This document shows positions 42,741 to 54,066 of a DNA stretch of 64,000 nucleotides, one piece after another. The stretch covers positions 2,427,201 through 2,491,200 of the forward strand of contig OW203984.1 of NCBI GenBank assembly GCA_934047225.1, given 5' to 3'. The stretch comes from Ypsolopha sequella (Eukaryota; Arthropoda; Insecta; Lepidoptera; Ypsolophidae). Numbering within the stretch: the stretch's first letter is position 1; each line of letters starts with the position of its first letter. Under the pieces are notes generated by a model. It was not told where the DNA came from. It ran no database searches and was given only the letters and a program-made list of their open reading frames with translations. The position numbers and the translations under genes are program-made.

Positions 42741-43240
42741 TGGCAGGAGATTGATATAAATTGGTACTCACTGTCAGTGTGTAAGCCACTGTTTTTAGTC
42801 TAAACTGCACTCAAAACCTCCCAGATGTATTCGTGCGACGCGCTCGTAGTCGCTGATAACATATAGCCGTCGTAGATGCTGTGCGTAGCGGTGCGTATCA
42901 CTCGTAGCACTTTCTGTAGAGGCTGCGTAGTCACGGAGGAAGCGAGTAGAAAAATATCGTATCCTCTCTTTCCCTCGAGGAGGTGCGGGGGACGCGCACA
43001 CGCTGCTGCTTGTCGCCGCAAGAATGAGAGGCAAATTATGAAGTGCCTCTCTTTTACTCGCGGGTTGCGGGGGGCCGATGCCTTCCGATCACTTTTAATT
43101 TTATCACTGCACTGGTACGCGAATACAAACTCTAACTGATGGTGATTAACACTAAATTTGATTGGATAGTAAAAATAATATTTTGATAGCACCGATAACA
43201 CGTCTGCTTAGGAATAGATCACGAAGAGAAGAGGATCGAT
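42741..43240 (-). other. Probable 5'UTR of the - strand LINE
   Basis: CG-rich sequence with GCGACGCGCTCGTAGTCGC and similar patches lies between ORF1 and the octamer array. No coding sequence is credible. The exact LINE 5' end is not visible but lies before 43240. Confidence 0.5.
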
Positions 43241-45190
43241 ACGTATCGACGTATTGCCGTATGGTCGTATCGTCGTATCGACGTATCACCGTATCGACGT
43301 ATCAACGTATCGACGTATCGACGTATCGTCGTATCAACGTATCGTCGTATCCTCGTATCGATATATCGTCGTATCGACGTATTGCCGTATTGCCGTATCG
43401 TCGTATCGACGTATCTTCGTATCGTCGTATCGACGTATCGTCGTATCGACGTATCGGTGTATCGACGTATCGTCGTATCGACATATTGTCGTATCGACAT
43501 ATCGACGTATCGACGTATTGCCGTATGGTCGTATCGTCGTATCGACGTATCACCGTATCGACGTATCAACGTATCGACGTATCGTCGTATCAACGTATCG
43601 TCGTATCCTCGTATCGATGTATCATCGTATTGACGTATTGCCGTATCGACGTATCGTCGTATCCTCGTATCGACGTATCGTCGTATCCTCGTATCGACGT
43701 ATCGTCGTATCGACGTATCGGCGTATCGACGTATCGTCGTATCGACATATTGACGTATCAACGTATCGACGTATCGGCGTTTTGACGTATCGTCGTATCG
43801 ACGTATCGTCGTATCCTCGTATCGACGTATCGTCGTATGGTCGTTTCCTCGTATCGACGTATTGACGTATCGACGTATCGGCGTATCGACATATCGTCAT
43901 ATCGTCGTATCGACGTATCGTCGTATCGTCGTATCCTCGTATCGACGTATCGTCGTATCGTCGTATGGTCGTTTCCTCGTATCGTCGTATCGTCGTATCG
44001 TCGTATCGACGTATCGTCGTATCCTCGTATCGACGTATCGGCGTATCGACATAACGACGTATCAACGTATCGACGTATCGGCGTTTTGACGTATCGTCGT
44101 ATCGTCGTATCGTCGTATCCTCGTATCGACGTATCGTCGTATGGTCGTTTCCTCGTATCGACGTATTGACGTATCGACGTATCGACGCATCGACGTATCG
44201 GCGTATTGACATATCGTCGTATCGTCATATCGACGTATCCTCGTATCAACATATCGACGTATCGACGTATCGTCGTATCAACGTATCGTCGTATGCTCGT
44301 ATCGATGTATCGTCGTATCGACGTATTGCCGTATCGGCGTATCGACGTATCTTCGTATCGTCGTATCGACGTATCGTCGTATCGACGTATCGGCGTATCG
44401 ACGTATCGTCGTATCGACATATCGTCGTATCGACATATCAACGTATCGACGTATTGCCGTATGGTCGTATCGTCGTATCGACGTATCAACGTATCGACGT
44501 ATCGACGTATCGTCGTATCAACGTATCGTCGTATCCTCGTATCGATGTATCGTCGTATTGACGTATTGCCGTATCGACGTATCGTCGTATCCTCGTATCG
44601 ACGTATCGTCGTATCCTCGTATCGACGTATCGTCGTATCGACGTATCGGCGTATCGACGTATCGTCGTATCGACATATCGACGTATCAACGTATCGACGT
44701 ATCGGCGTTTTGACGTATCGTCGTATCGCCGTATCGTCGTATCGTCGTATCCTCGAATCGACGTATCGTCGTATCGACGTATCGGCGTATCGACATATCG
44801 ACGTATCAACGTATCGACGTATCGTCGTATCGACATATCGACGTATCAAAGTATCGACGTATCGTCGTATCGTCGTTTCCTTGTATCGACGTATCGTCGT
44901 ATCGACGTATCGGCGTATTGAGGTATCTTCGTATCGACGTATCGTCGTATCGACGTGTTGCCGTATCCTCGTATCGTCGTATCGACGTATCGTCGTATCC
45001 ACGTATCATCGTTTCCTCGTATCGACGTATCGTCGTATCGACGTATCGGCGTATCGACGTATCCTCGTATCGACGTATCGTCGTATCGACGTATCCTCGT
45101 ATCGACGTATCGACGTATCGTCGTATCGACGTATCGGCGTATCTACGTATCGGCGTATCGACGTATCGTTGTATCGACGTATCGTTGTAT
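43241..45190. repeat. Octamer satellite (GTATCGAC/GTATCGTC), about 244 units
   Basis: Every unit has the form GTATNNNC. GTAT starts checked at 43243, 43627, 44163, 44283, 44523 and 45123 differ by exact multiples of 8, so the register never slips over about 1.9 kb. Variation is concentrated at positions 5-7 (CGA, CGT, CGG, TGC, GGT, CCT, CAA, CAC). Longer blocks repeat: TTGCCGTATGGTCG recurs at about 43255, 43518 and 44454, and GGCGTTTTGACG at about 43778, 44081 and 44703. ORFs of up to 414 codons on both strands are by-products. Confidence 0.97.
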
Positions 45191-45346
45191 CATCATCGTC
45201 ATCATTATCTTTCCAAGTATGACTTTCGAAAAATAAAATTTTGAAATATAAAAATTAGATGCAAACACAATTACGCAAAAAAATGCCATTGCGAACAAAC
45301 CGTTTTGTCAACTGGGTTGAATTTTATACATCGTAGATGCATTATA

Positions 45347-46817
45347 CAGTGCGCGCCAATCTTTTAGTCGCCTGTGAATGAGTTACGAATGCAAGCTTCC
45401 GCAGGTACAGTCAAGGAAACAATAATATCAACGGTTGATTATTAAATGTTTACTATAAGTGGGAAGGTGTACCTGTTGTACCTACCTGTTTAATTATTTA
45501 TTTATTATTTTAGTGCAATCTTAACTATACCATACCCCCGACACTTCTTTGTCTTCGCTCAAGTTATTTACCTACACTCTTACGCGCGCATCTGGCTCGT
45601 CCGCACACGCTTGTGTGTGTGCGTGAGCTAGTCTAGGGCTGGCAGCAAGCGTGTGAGCGTCGTCGATCGAGAGGGACAACATTTATAGTCAGCAACTTAT
45701 ATGATTCTCTTCCTAAATTTTAGCGTGGTTAATCCCTAGGTCCTAATTTGGTTCCCCGTGGATTATTTTTGTATTAAAAATATATACATCGTCACGACTT
45801 GAATCAAATGCTCGAGGGGGTGTTAGAGGTGTTCCGAGTGTGAACTTTGAAATGCATGTCACAGTCCGCACTCGGTACACCCGCGTTTCACCTACAAATA
45901 TTACGTCCCGACGTGATGGGTGGTGAGCTCTATCGCCGTACTTCGGGCACAAATAGACAATTTTTAGGACATGTTGAAATTTGCTCAGCTCGAACGGTGA
46001 CACAAAAACAATCGATTTTTAAAATTTTAACTTAATGTTGAAATTCTTACCAACTGTTACACAACTGCTTGAGAGTTGCAGTTAACGCCCTAAACCAATA
46101 CATAAAAGAAAATGCCTTGGTTTAGTTCATCGGCAGGAAATAAAAAAAATCTGCGTTCTTTATTTTTTGCTCCGTTTTCAATGCATCCATAAACACCACA
46201 AAAACGAACCATATTCACTAAAAATCAGTATCGTAATAAAACAAAAAACAAAATACGCGCGCAGTGAACGAGTGCTACTCGAGCTCTACGTGCCACCAGA
46301 TTTCCACTAACTTGCGGGGGACCGCGGGGGATGTTAAATTCGCGCGGGGAGGAGAGTGTCGCTTCTTTACGTAGTAATATGTACTTTATATTCTCTGACT
46401 ATACAATGTATAAATAAAACACATTAATATAAAGATAAACACCATTTCCCTACATTGTCGCCTTAAAACGCTATAACGTCCGCGAGGCATAACTACAACA
46501 ATAAACAAAACAACAAATAAAGGCAACAAAAACAATAAACTATAACAAACATTCAACGATAAACTTAACGAACCATGGAATTTTTTCATCGGAGGTACTT
46601 TTCATGCAACGCGCGCGTGTGTAGTGTACGGACGTAGCACTAACACTAACGCATAGTGTTGACACCTGCTAAATGGCGAGCGGGGGGTGTGGTGCGGCAC
46701 GCAGGCGGGTGTGCTCCGCGCCCTTGCTCCTGTAACGTCCCCCTGACACCGTAAAACGGCTATTGCGTCGCCTCTTGCGGCTATCTTCAGAGGCGACTAA
46801 AAGATTGGCGCGCACTG
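45347..46817. mobile_element. DNA transposon with 27-bp inverted repeats, TA target
   Basis: The left end CAGTGCGCGCCAATCTTTTA and its exact reverse complement at the right share 27 bp (through GTCGCCT), flanked by TA at 45345-45346 and 46818-46819. The interior has no intact transposase. It includes a dispersed repeat at 45790-46010. Confidence 0.9.
45790..46010 (-). repeat. Dispersed repeat shared with 52430-52600
   Basis: The segment around GTACTTCGGGCACAAATA and TTACGTCCCGACGTGATGGG is matched in reverse orientation at 52430-52600 (TGTGCCCGAAGTACGGCGAT). Its - strand frame PKYGDRAHHPSRRDVI and TPLTPPRAFDS is common-looking transposon debris. Confidence 0.65.
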
Positions 46818-46959
46818 TACTTATTATTGAAAACTAGCACGTGCACGGGTTAATGACCGCGGATCCACACCGCTCGTGGGAGCTAAGAAATAGCGCTCGC
46901 GGCCGGTGACCATAGATAATACACCCAGATACACCCGGTGACGGCCGGTCGCGCAAACA

Positions 46960-47290
46960 GTTGAGGTGCGGGGATGCGGGGGCAAAATCACTAATTTGTC
47001 CAGGTTTATACGCAGCCAAGGGAAACGTTGCGTTCCTATATTTTTACAATTAACCACAACAACGCATGGGCTGATCATATTGAAAGTTGAATGAAATACC
47101 AAGCTATTATTAACGTCTGGTAATTCAAGTAATGTAGATAAAAACCAACACAAAATATACACAACAAAATATTTCTTAGCCCACAGAAAATTGCTGCCCA
47201 TAGATTAAAAATTGATCTTAGTTTGTTGACACTTGAAAGCACGCTAACACCATCTACCTTTGAAAGCTTGATCAAAGTCAGTCTGGAAAA
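46960..47290 (-). pseudogene. THAP-bearing relic, second copy
   Basis: On the - strand, VFHSTFNMISPCVVVVNCKN then IGTQRFPW parallels the + strand fragment at 10490-10600 (VFHSTFNMVSPCVVANCKN). The shared upstream DNA (TTTGATCAAGCTTTCA...GTGCTTTCAAGTGTCAA) shows both are copies of one element. An extra Val and loss of sequence after FPW mark decay. Confidence 0.6.
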
Positions 47291-47575
47291 TCACTCTTTT
47301 ACTTTCCTGTTAAACCGCGATGGTAAAAAATATCGTGCCGTGGCGTTTACATGCAAATTTTTAAAAACGCTCTAAACAACGTATTATGTTCGATTTTCTG
47401 TTTTGCCACTAGTGGCACGGTAGACATTTCCTATTTTTATTTTCTCAATAGGCAACACTTATAATTTTTTTAACTCTAACGTTCTGACTTCTGCGAGCGT
47501 GCGACATGACGCGCCGGTGAATTTACTGAAATTAATAATTTGACGTGAAATCTTTGTGTATTTATTGAAAATAAG

Positions 47576-47654
47576 GTAAGAATATTCTAATACAATATTA
47601 TATGTAGTGTAATATAATCGTAAATAGAAATTAAAGTTGATGAATTGCTTCCAG
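47576..47654 (+). other. 79-bp intron in the MAN1 5'UTR
   Basis: Donor AAG|GTAAGAAT at 47576 and acceptor TTGCTTCCAG ending at 47654. The exon before it would be non-coding. The spliced leader then runs ATTTCACA into ATGG. Confidence 0.6.
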
Positions 47655-47662
47655 ATTTCACA

Positions 47663-49981
47663 ATGGCCGATCAGGTTGACTCAATGTCAGACGCCGAGCT
47701 TCGGACGAAACTGGCGGAGAACGGGTTCGCAGTGATGCCTGTCACGGCGTCCACGAGGAAGTTGTTAGTAAAAAAGTTAAAACTAGTGTTAGACAACAAA
47801 AGTAAGCCTCGGAACAACACCGACAAGGCTGACGGCAGGCGTACCCTCGCACGCTATTCCAGCGGTGAAGAGTCTGACATAGACACTACTAATAAGGTGA
47901 AGGAGAAGCGAGGATGGCGCGCAACCACCGGCGCCATGCTACCCCCGGCTAGCAACAAAACTCGCCGTGGAACTCCTAAGAAGGACTCACCTGTGAAGAA
48001 AGACTCTGACAAGGGCTCAGAGTCCGAAGAAGAGAAACCTCCAGTTCGTACTCGCGAAGAAGTAGAGACTGTGACCACGCGCCGCGTCACTCGCACTTAT
48101 GCCGCACCCAAAGATGGGGATGACTATGAAACTGGTTCCGACAGTGATGTAGATACAGAGAGAAAGAATGCATCGCCATTTCGTAGCAGTTCACGGTCTA
48201 GTGATTATATCTCTAGCACTTTGCCCACAGCTGATGTGGCAACCAGCATCAGTCCCCCCAAGTCATCAGTGTTTTCCCGACCATCCATCTCTAATACAGG
48301 TTTCAAATCTACTTTGTCATCTTCTGACCATCTGAATTCCATCCGTTCTCGACTCGGCTTATCTTCTAACTTGGCAGATAGACCATCAGGCAGTAACTAT
48401 ACACCCAGTTTCTCCACTAGTAGTTACAAGCCATCCACTTCTGTGCCTGTGATTAATGAAGTTGAATCTCCATATTTGAGTAACTTTACTCGACGTCTGT
48501 CAGCTCTGAAACCCGAGGCACCAAGACCAACTTCATTCCTAGACCGTGACTCCAACAATGGAGGCCCCAGTCTGCTGCCACGGAGGTCGTACATATCTGG
48601 TGTTTCTAGAGCTGATGTAGGTGACTATAAGTCTGCTAATGACAAGAAATTTTTGAAAAACAATTTGGTATCCCTGGCTCTAGTGGGCATTGCGGCACTT
48701 TTTTTTTTTTGTTTATTTTTCATGTATATAGTTAAGAAAAACGATATCACCTCTGTGGTAGATGATCAGAATAGTGTTGTACCCATATGTCAATTAAATA
48801 TCCCAGGAAATAGACCCGGCATCAATTGTGTGCCCAAAGAACAAGTGAGCTATGCTAAAGATCTGTTGAAAGTAATACATCCAGAACTGACAGTCAGGGC
48901 AGCTGCCTTCAAATGTAACAAACCAGGTGCTTTGCCATATCTCACTGAACGAGAAATACTTGATATGGCCAATGCTCGTACTGAATCCATTGACTTGAGT
49001 CAGTGTCGTAGTGATCTCAACAACTTACAAGTTCTATTGGTCCATAACCCTCGTTGGGGTCTGAGTGTGGTTCAACTTAAGAATCTATACTCTAAAGATG
49101 CAGAGTACACTACCCTCACCTCCACTGATGTTGTTGTCCGTGAACGGAACAAGGGCACTGTAGCTCTCACCATCACCGATCCATCCACTCCTCTAACATG
49201 CTTGTTTGTCAACACTCTGTACTCTGCAGGGTCTACACTCATCGTCGTCACCTTTCTGTCCATTCTTATTGTCAGTCTGCAAAAGTTGTGGAAATACTAC
49301 CAGAATTATCAAAAAAAGAAGAGCGATGAAGTTTACTCAATGGTTGAACAGATCATAGATGTCATCTCTCAGGAGACCGAAGACAGTGGAGAGCCTTACA
49401 TCTCCATCGATCACGTCCGGGACACTTTGATCTCTCCACAGAACCGAGAAAAGATGTCCTCCATCTGGGATGCTGCTGTTAAATTTATCCAGAAAAATGA
49501 GAGCAGAGTCCGTATGGAAGTGCAGTCTGTGGATGGAGAAGACTGTCGAGTGTGGAGGTGGATCTCACCGCATGGCAGTCCGAAGCGCAGTGCCGCTTGG
49601 CAGGGACAGGCTTTTGAAACCCAGGAGGGCTCAGTCAACAACCTGACCATATCGCCAACCAACTGCCTGAAGATCCGTCACATGTTTGACAAGAATGACA
49701 CAAACCCTAACCTGCGAGCCGTGATCCAAGATGCTATCCTAGAGAAGTGCGATGACCGCTGTAACATCCTGCACATCGACGTGGAGCGATCGTCCTGCTG
49801 TGTTTATGTCAAGTGTGTGACTCAGGCCGACGCGGGGACCGTATACCGCAACCTGCACGGCTGGTGGTACGAGGGCAGGCTCATCACGGTCAAGTACTTG
49901 CGCCTCGAGCGATACATGCAGCGGTTTCCCAACTCTCCCTCTGTAGGACCCTATCTGAAGATGTCGCGTCAGAGGTCGTAA
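47663..49981 (+). CDS. MAN1: MAN1/LEMD3-like inner nuclear membrane protein
   Basis: 772 codons in one exon. The start is ATG 47663 (ACAATGG, MADQVDSMSDAELRTKLAEN); an upstream in-frame ATG at 47645 lies within the predicted 5'UTR intron. The LEM domain covers residues about 1-45 and binds BAF. A Ser/Arg-rich nucleoplasmic linker follows. Transmembrane helix 1 is at about 334-356 (LVSLALVGIAALFFFCLFFM), a Cys-containing lumenal domain at 357-510, and transmembrane helix 2 at about 513-540 (TLIVVTFLSILIVSL). A winged-helix MSC region follows (ISIDHVRDTLISPQNREKMS ... WRWIS). The C-terminal RRM/UHM is at about 655-765 (CCVYVKCVTQADAGTVYRNL). In other animals the RRM binds SMADs and limits BMP/TGF-beta signalling. 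Domain order and length fit MAN1; LEM2 lacks this RRM. Confidence 0.95.
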   Translation: MADQVDSMSDAELRTKLAENGFAVMPVTASTRKLLVKKLKLVLDNKSKPRNNTDKADGRRTLARYSSGEESDIDTTNKVKEKRGWRATTGAMLPPASNKTRRGTPKKDSPVKKDSDKGSESEEEKPPVRTREEVETVTTRRVTRTYAAPKDGDDYETGSDSDVDTERKNASPFRSSSRSSDYISSTLPTADVATSISPPKSSVFSRPSISNTGFKSTLSSSDHLNSIRSRLGLSSNLADRPSGSNYTPSFSTSSYKPSTSVPVINEVESPYLSNFTRRLSALKPEAPRPTSFLDRDSNNGGPSLLPRRSYISGVSRADVGDYKSANDKKFLKNNLVSLALVGIAALFFFCLFFMYIVKKNDITSVVDDQNSVVPICQLNIPGNRPGINCVPKEQVSYAKDLLKVIHPELTVRAAAFKCNKPGALPYLTEREILDMANARTESIDLSQCRSDLNNLQVLLVHNPRWGLSVVQLKNLYSKDAEYTTLTSTDVVVRERNKGTVALTITDPSTPLTCLFVNTLYSAGSTLIVVTFLSILIVSLQKLWKYYQNYQKKKSDEVYSMVEQIIDVISQETEDSGEPYISIDHVRDTLISPQNREKMSSIWDAAVKFIQKNESRVRMEVQSVDGEDCRVWRWISPHGSPKRSAAWQGQAFETQEGSVNNLTISPTNCLKIRHMFDKNDTNPNLRAVIQDAILEKCDDRCNILHIDVERSSCCVYVKCVTQADAGTVYRNLHGWWYEGRLITVKYLRLERYMQRFPNSPSVGPYLKMSRQRS

Positions 49982-51902
49982 GATACTCTGAAACATCTCT
50001 TCCATACTTCATCTAGGAATTACAAGCACAGTGGCCGAGAGTTGTTTATTGCCAATTTTGTAACAAAATAATGCCACCAATGTGGCAATATGTTTAATAC
50101 ATTGTTGTTATTGTTGCATTTATTATGGGGTTGATTAGGGATTTAAAGTCAATAAAATGTGTTCCAAGTCTATTTTGGTTATCAGCCCCAAACGATATAT
50201 CTCTCGAGCTCACAGCATAATATTTTCAACTTTTAGAATTGCCACCGACAAAAATATGATATGCATCTACAATGGACATATCAAATGTTGCAATTAATGG
50301 AACTTGTCTTTTATTATAATCTGAGGTGCTGATGTGATCGTTGTCTTCACAATATTGTTTGTTTGGGTCGGTCTTGTCACACACCATGTCCACGCATACA
50401 CAACGCCCAGAGGGCAATGGACGTAACTGCCGTGCCGTGTCGGATCACGTTTTGATACTTTAATAAGTTTGTGCAGTCATGAATACATGAATATCTGACA
50501 TCACATAAAACGGTTAATCTTTAATTTCTATATTAATTAAACACTAGTTTTAATAAGATTCATATCACTTGAAGTTTGTAGATTTTTCAGTGATTTGCAT
50601 CTAATTAAAAACAGACTTTAGGTTAATTTAATTTTTGTACTTTGCAAGATTTTAACAGCTTCTATTTGTTATTGATTTTACACCATAATTAATTTTGGAA
50701 CAAGTTGTTGGAAAATGTTTAGGATATAAGTAAGTATAATAAGTCAAGTAGATAAGGTATCACTGCTACATATGCATACCAACCACACTACTGCATTAAT
50801 ATTCGTTTATAAGTTGTATGTTGCTGTACACAATTACTTTAATGTGTTTTATTTTAATATTTAGGGTTGACATTACTTTTTAGTTTACTAACTTTTCTAA
50901 TATGTTATTTTATGGATTGATTTTCATTTTTCAATAAATAATTGATGTAAAACTCTGCTCTCACTCATTTATTCAAAAACCCGTAATAAACTTTATTCAC
51001 ACAAAACAAATAAATCTTCAGATCAATAAAATTAAATTCTTGCGACAATCAACCTCGTTGAAAGAATTTTACAAATGGAGCGACAATTTTTCTTGAATAA
51101 TAAACAATATCTCTGAATAGCTTCACTTGTTATAATTTCTTCACTTTTCCTTTCATGCATATTTGGCCATGCATGTGGAATTTTTTACTTATGAAAATAT
51201 GCGTCCACAATTCGTTCGCTCAAACAGTTTGCAGTAGGCCTACCATGAGTATGGGTTCCGATACTCGTTAGAGATTGCGTAAACAATTTTTCAAGTATTA
51301 GAAACTTTGGTTCCTTTCGTAAGCCGCTGTACAATTTCTCATATTACGTTTTACGCAGTCGCTAGCGAGTATCAACGCGTAAACTCATGATAGACCACAC
51401 GCACGCTAATTTGGAAATTATGTGAAAAAAGAACACGTCAGATACATGGCGGCGGGTGTTCACCACACCATAGAGTGTACTGAATAAACGCACCACACGC
51501 CGTGTTGTCATAAAAGTAGGCGACGACGCCTTAAGCTCGAGTCAGCGGCCCCTTTATTTTTCATCAAAACGTGCAAACCAGTTGAGCAAAAGAACTAGAT
51601 TATACATTCCTCCTAGTAAACCAGGACAATGTTTTTATTTTCAGAACTACTGATTAAGTTGGAAGACTAGTTCGACAATAGACCAGAGGGCCTACTCCGA
51701 AGTGACAAAATTCGATCGAATATCATTCGGTCGTATATCCATCTCTATGCGTGCGTCAGAGATGGATATATACTCGAACGATAAACGATCGACTCTTCTT
51801 GAGAGTGCCAGGCTAGTCTTGTGAGGTGCTAGTTGCCAAAAATAACATAGTTTAGCGATCTCTTGTCAACTCCCATTAGTAAAACCCCTGCCTTCATCAC
51901 GT
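49982..51902. other. MAN1 3'UTR and convergent intergenic space
   Basis: Poly(A) signals AATAAA lie at 50151-50156 and 50933-50938, the latter being the last before a change of sequence character. BCKDHB ends on the other strand at 51903. AAATAAAG on the - strand at 51553-51558 is a possible poly(A) signal for it. No other gene can be supported. Confidence 0.6.
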
Positions 51903-52043
51903 TCAGTATTCTAGTAGTTGCTGCAGCGCGTGGAGGCAGCGCCACTTGTCGGGCAGGTAGAAAGGCTCGAAGACGTGCGGGAAGGGCGCGTCCCAGCCCG
52001 CCACTCGGGACACCGGGGCCTCCAGGTGTAGGAAACATGACTC
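51903..52043 (-). CDS. BCKDHB: BCKDHB, last exon
   Basis: After a CCCCAG acceptor the exon encodes [20 protein letters not shown], then [26 protein letters not shown] and TGA. This is the conserved C-terminus of the mitochondrial branched-chain 2-oxoacid dehydrogenase E1 beta subunit (EAP..RV.G.D.PFPH.FE.FY.PDKW). 46 codons plus stop, phase 0 at the start. Confidence 0.95.
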   Translation of the reverse strand, partial: ESCFLHLEAPVSRVAGWDAPFPHVFEPFYLPDKWRCLHALQQLLEY

Positions 52044-52429
52044 CTGGGGACAGATCAGAGCGTTAGCCTGGCTACGTTCAGTTTGATCGTCGGACGACGC
52101 CCCTCTTTAGCACGCGTTGAATTTGTTTAGGCTGGAAGTTTGTTTATCGAAAAGCAGAGCAATTACAGGTATATTTTACTTAAAAGGAGATTCCAATCAC
52201 TGTTTACGAAATTGTATGCCTAAGCAGGAAATACATAATTTGTATTTTTGTATAATGTGAGACGTACGTCGTCGTTCGACGATCAAACTGAACGCAGCCT
52301 TTATTTATCTTGAGTCTTGAGACCCACGAATGCTACCCGGTTGAATAAGCACCAATGTCGAAATTCATGTGCATATAATTTGTATACCACTGGCTGACGG
52401 TGAAAAAAATACAGAAAGGTAAACCTGCA

Positions 52430-52600
52430 AGCAATGAGATACGTGTATTTGTGCCCGAAGTACGGCGATAAGGCTCACCCCCTATCATGCGGGGACGTAA
52501 AATACGTCGGAGAAAAGAGGTTCTAGTGAGAGTCCACACTCGGAAACACCTCTGACCCCCCTCGGCGGTAAATGTCGTGACGATAGTAACCTGTATGGTG
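52430..52600 (+). repeat. Dispersed repeat in the last BCKDHB intron
   Basis: Matches the inverted copy at 45790-46010 (GCCCGAAGTACGGCGATAAG; CGGAAACACCTCTGACCCCC). Its right edge reaches the donor of the next exon (52586-52590). Confidence 0.6.
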
Positions 52601-52677
52601 GCAGCTATTTCAGCACCAAACCCGCTGGTGATGGGCGCTTCGTGAGCGACCAGAGCTCGCCCTGTCTTCTTCACTGA
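52591..52677 (-). CDS. BCKDHB: BCKDHB, penultimate exon
   Basis: 29 codons, phase 0/0, acceptor GTTCCAG and donor CAG|GTTACT. Encodes [20 protein letters not shown] then GAEIAATIQ, matching S(V)..TGRL..SHEAP.TGGF..EI...Q of E1 beta. HEAP is a family hallmark. Confidence 0.95.
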
Positions 52678-52770
52678 CTGGAACAAACAAAGCTTGTTAG
52701 TTCACAGAGGTATAGTTCAGGAAATATAATTTGCACAAATTCGGAGTAACTTTGAATAACATTAGAGGGA

Positions 52771-52972
52771 CAAATTCAAATTCAAATAGTTTATTTTGCA
52801 AAGCAGGTATAGATATATACACTTTTTACACGTCAAATTTAATCTAATAAGGAAAATATTATGTAATAAAATAATAAATGTACATGAACTAAATTAAAGG
52901 TTTATTTAATTTATGTAGCAATATATTTACGATTATAATGATAGGTAAAATATATATTATACAAGGTAAAAT
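52771..52972 (-). mobile_element. LINE 3'UTR fragment in a BCKDHB intron
   Basis: About 200 bp nearly identical to the 3' end of the LINE at 20807-22158, starting at the same CAAATTCAAATTCAAATAG terminus. Severely 5'-truncated; same strand as BCKDHB. Confidence 0.9.
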
Positions 52973-53468
52973 TACGTCCCGGTAACTCACGGTCACAACT
53001 ATCCATAAACTGTGAACATCCAATGTTGATACTTGTAAGTCACTTAAAAGGTAAGAAAAGAGTTTCTTATATTTCCAACATGTTTATTTACAACACCCAC
53101 ACAGGCTTATGTAAAAAATAGTAAAAGAGTATTAAATTTTGAAAACATTCACTAATGGGGTCAAGTGTGATAAAAACCAGGACTCGTTAGAATTAACTCT
53201 TCACTCCATCTACATTTTTTGTGAAGATATTGTTCCGATTGAATGAATCTATTGTAACTTATAATTAGTATAACACAACAGAGAAGCCGTCCCAGCATTC
53301 ATCAGTATAAATCATATTTCCTGAACTACACAATTAATAAAAAAAACTCCAAATTGTACTATCTGATGCTTCAAAGATAAGTGATACGGGGGGCGGAGCT
53401 TATCACATCACTCACACTTGCAAATCCTTATACACACGGCAAAACTGCGGGCCTATTATGTACCTCTA

Positions 53469-53782
53469 GTTGCCAAATGGGTGAACTGGGTGCCTATCAT
53501 CAAAAACATAGATATACTATCAAATTCCGATTGTCCAAGGATATTGTTGTATACTGGCCGCTAACCCAAGCTGTCACGCGGACGCGACATGTATGTGTCA
53601 TTAGATTTTACATCATCCATTAAAGAATAAAATACCAACTTATGTATTTTTTTAAATACATACGTAATAGATATGTTAGCACTTGAAGTGACGACACAGT
53701 TCGTAAATAAGCAAAGGCAAATTTTAAAGTTCAGTTTTTATCTATGTTTTTGATGATAGGCACCTATCCAGTTGGCAACCAA
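53469..53782. mobile_element. MITE-like inverted repeat in a BCKDHB intron
   Basis: GTTGCCAAATGGGTGAACTG with GGTGCCTATCATCAAAAACA at the left is mirrored by TTTTTGATGATAGGCACCTA and CCAGTTGGCAAC at the right. Non-coding. Confidence 0.75.
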
Positions 53783-53920
53783 AGATACAGAATAGGGGGG
53801 CTAGTCTAACTCGATGCCTGCGTTTAGAAGTATTTTAAAACCATTCTCACAGCACAGCCAATAAACAACATCATGCCTAAGTAAGCAATGTTACACAAAC
53901 TAGGTTGTAAAGACACCAAC

Positions 53921-54066
53921 ATTACAGACGGTGTCCTCGTCCCAGGGCAGGATAGTCTGCAGGTCGATGACGTCACAGGAGACGCCGAACTGATCGCGCG
54001 CCATCTCCGCCACTTGCAGCAGCACGTGAACCTGCGTCCCCCACCCCACCAGCGTCGCGGCCGACC
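53921..54066 (-). CDS. BCKDHB: BCKDHB, internal exon
   Basis: 146 bp, entering in phase 1 and leaving in phase 0. It encodes [20 protein letters not shown] and [20 protein letters not shown], then DTVCN, matching the transketolase C-terminal domain of E1 beta (VTLV.WGTQVH ... EVIDL.TI.PWD.DT). The donor must be GTTGGT for the frame to meet SVKKTGR; that is a weak site and deserves an RNA check. Confidence 0.92.

Noticed and set aside
43162..45244. Long ORFs (up to 414 codons) on both strands over the octamer array
   Set aside because: Each is made of YRRIDVSS-type or RRYVDTSI-type repeats forced by the 8-bp period (24 bp = 8 codons). All frames lack stops for the same reason; there is no start context or domain.
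47645..47662. Upstream in-frame ATG of MAN1
   Set aside because: It lies just before the acceptor TTGCTTCCAG and would be spliced out; the ATG at 47663 begins the normal LEM-domain N-terminus.
50226..50417. 63-codon - strand ORF after MAN1
   Set aside because: It overlaps the MAN1 3'UTR and has no recognisable domain or splice partner. It reads reasonably well as protein but cannot be supported alone.
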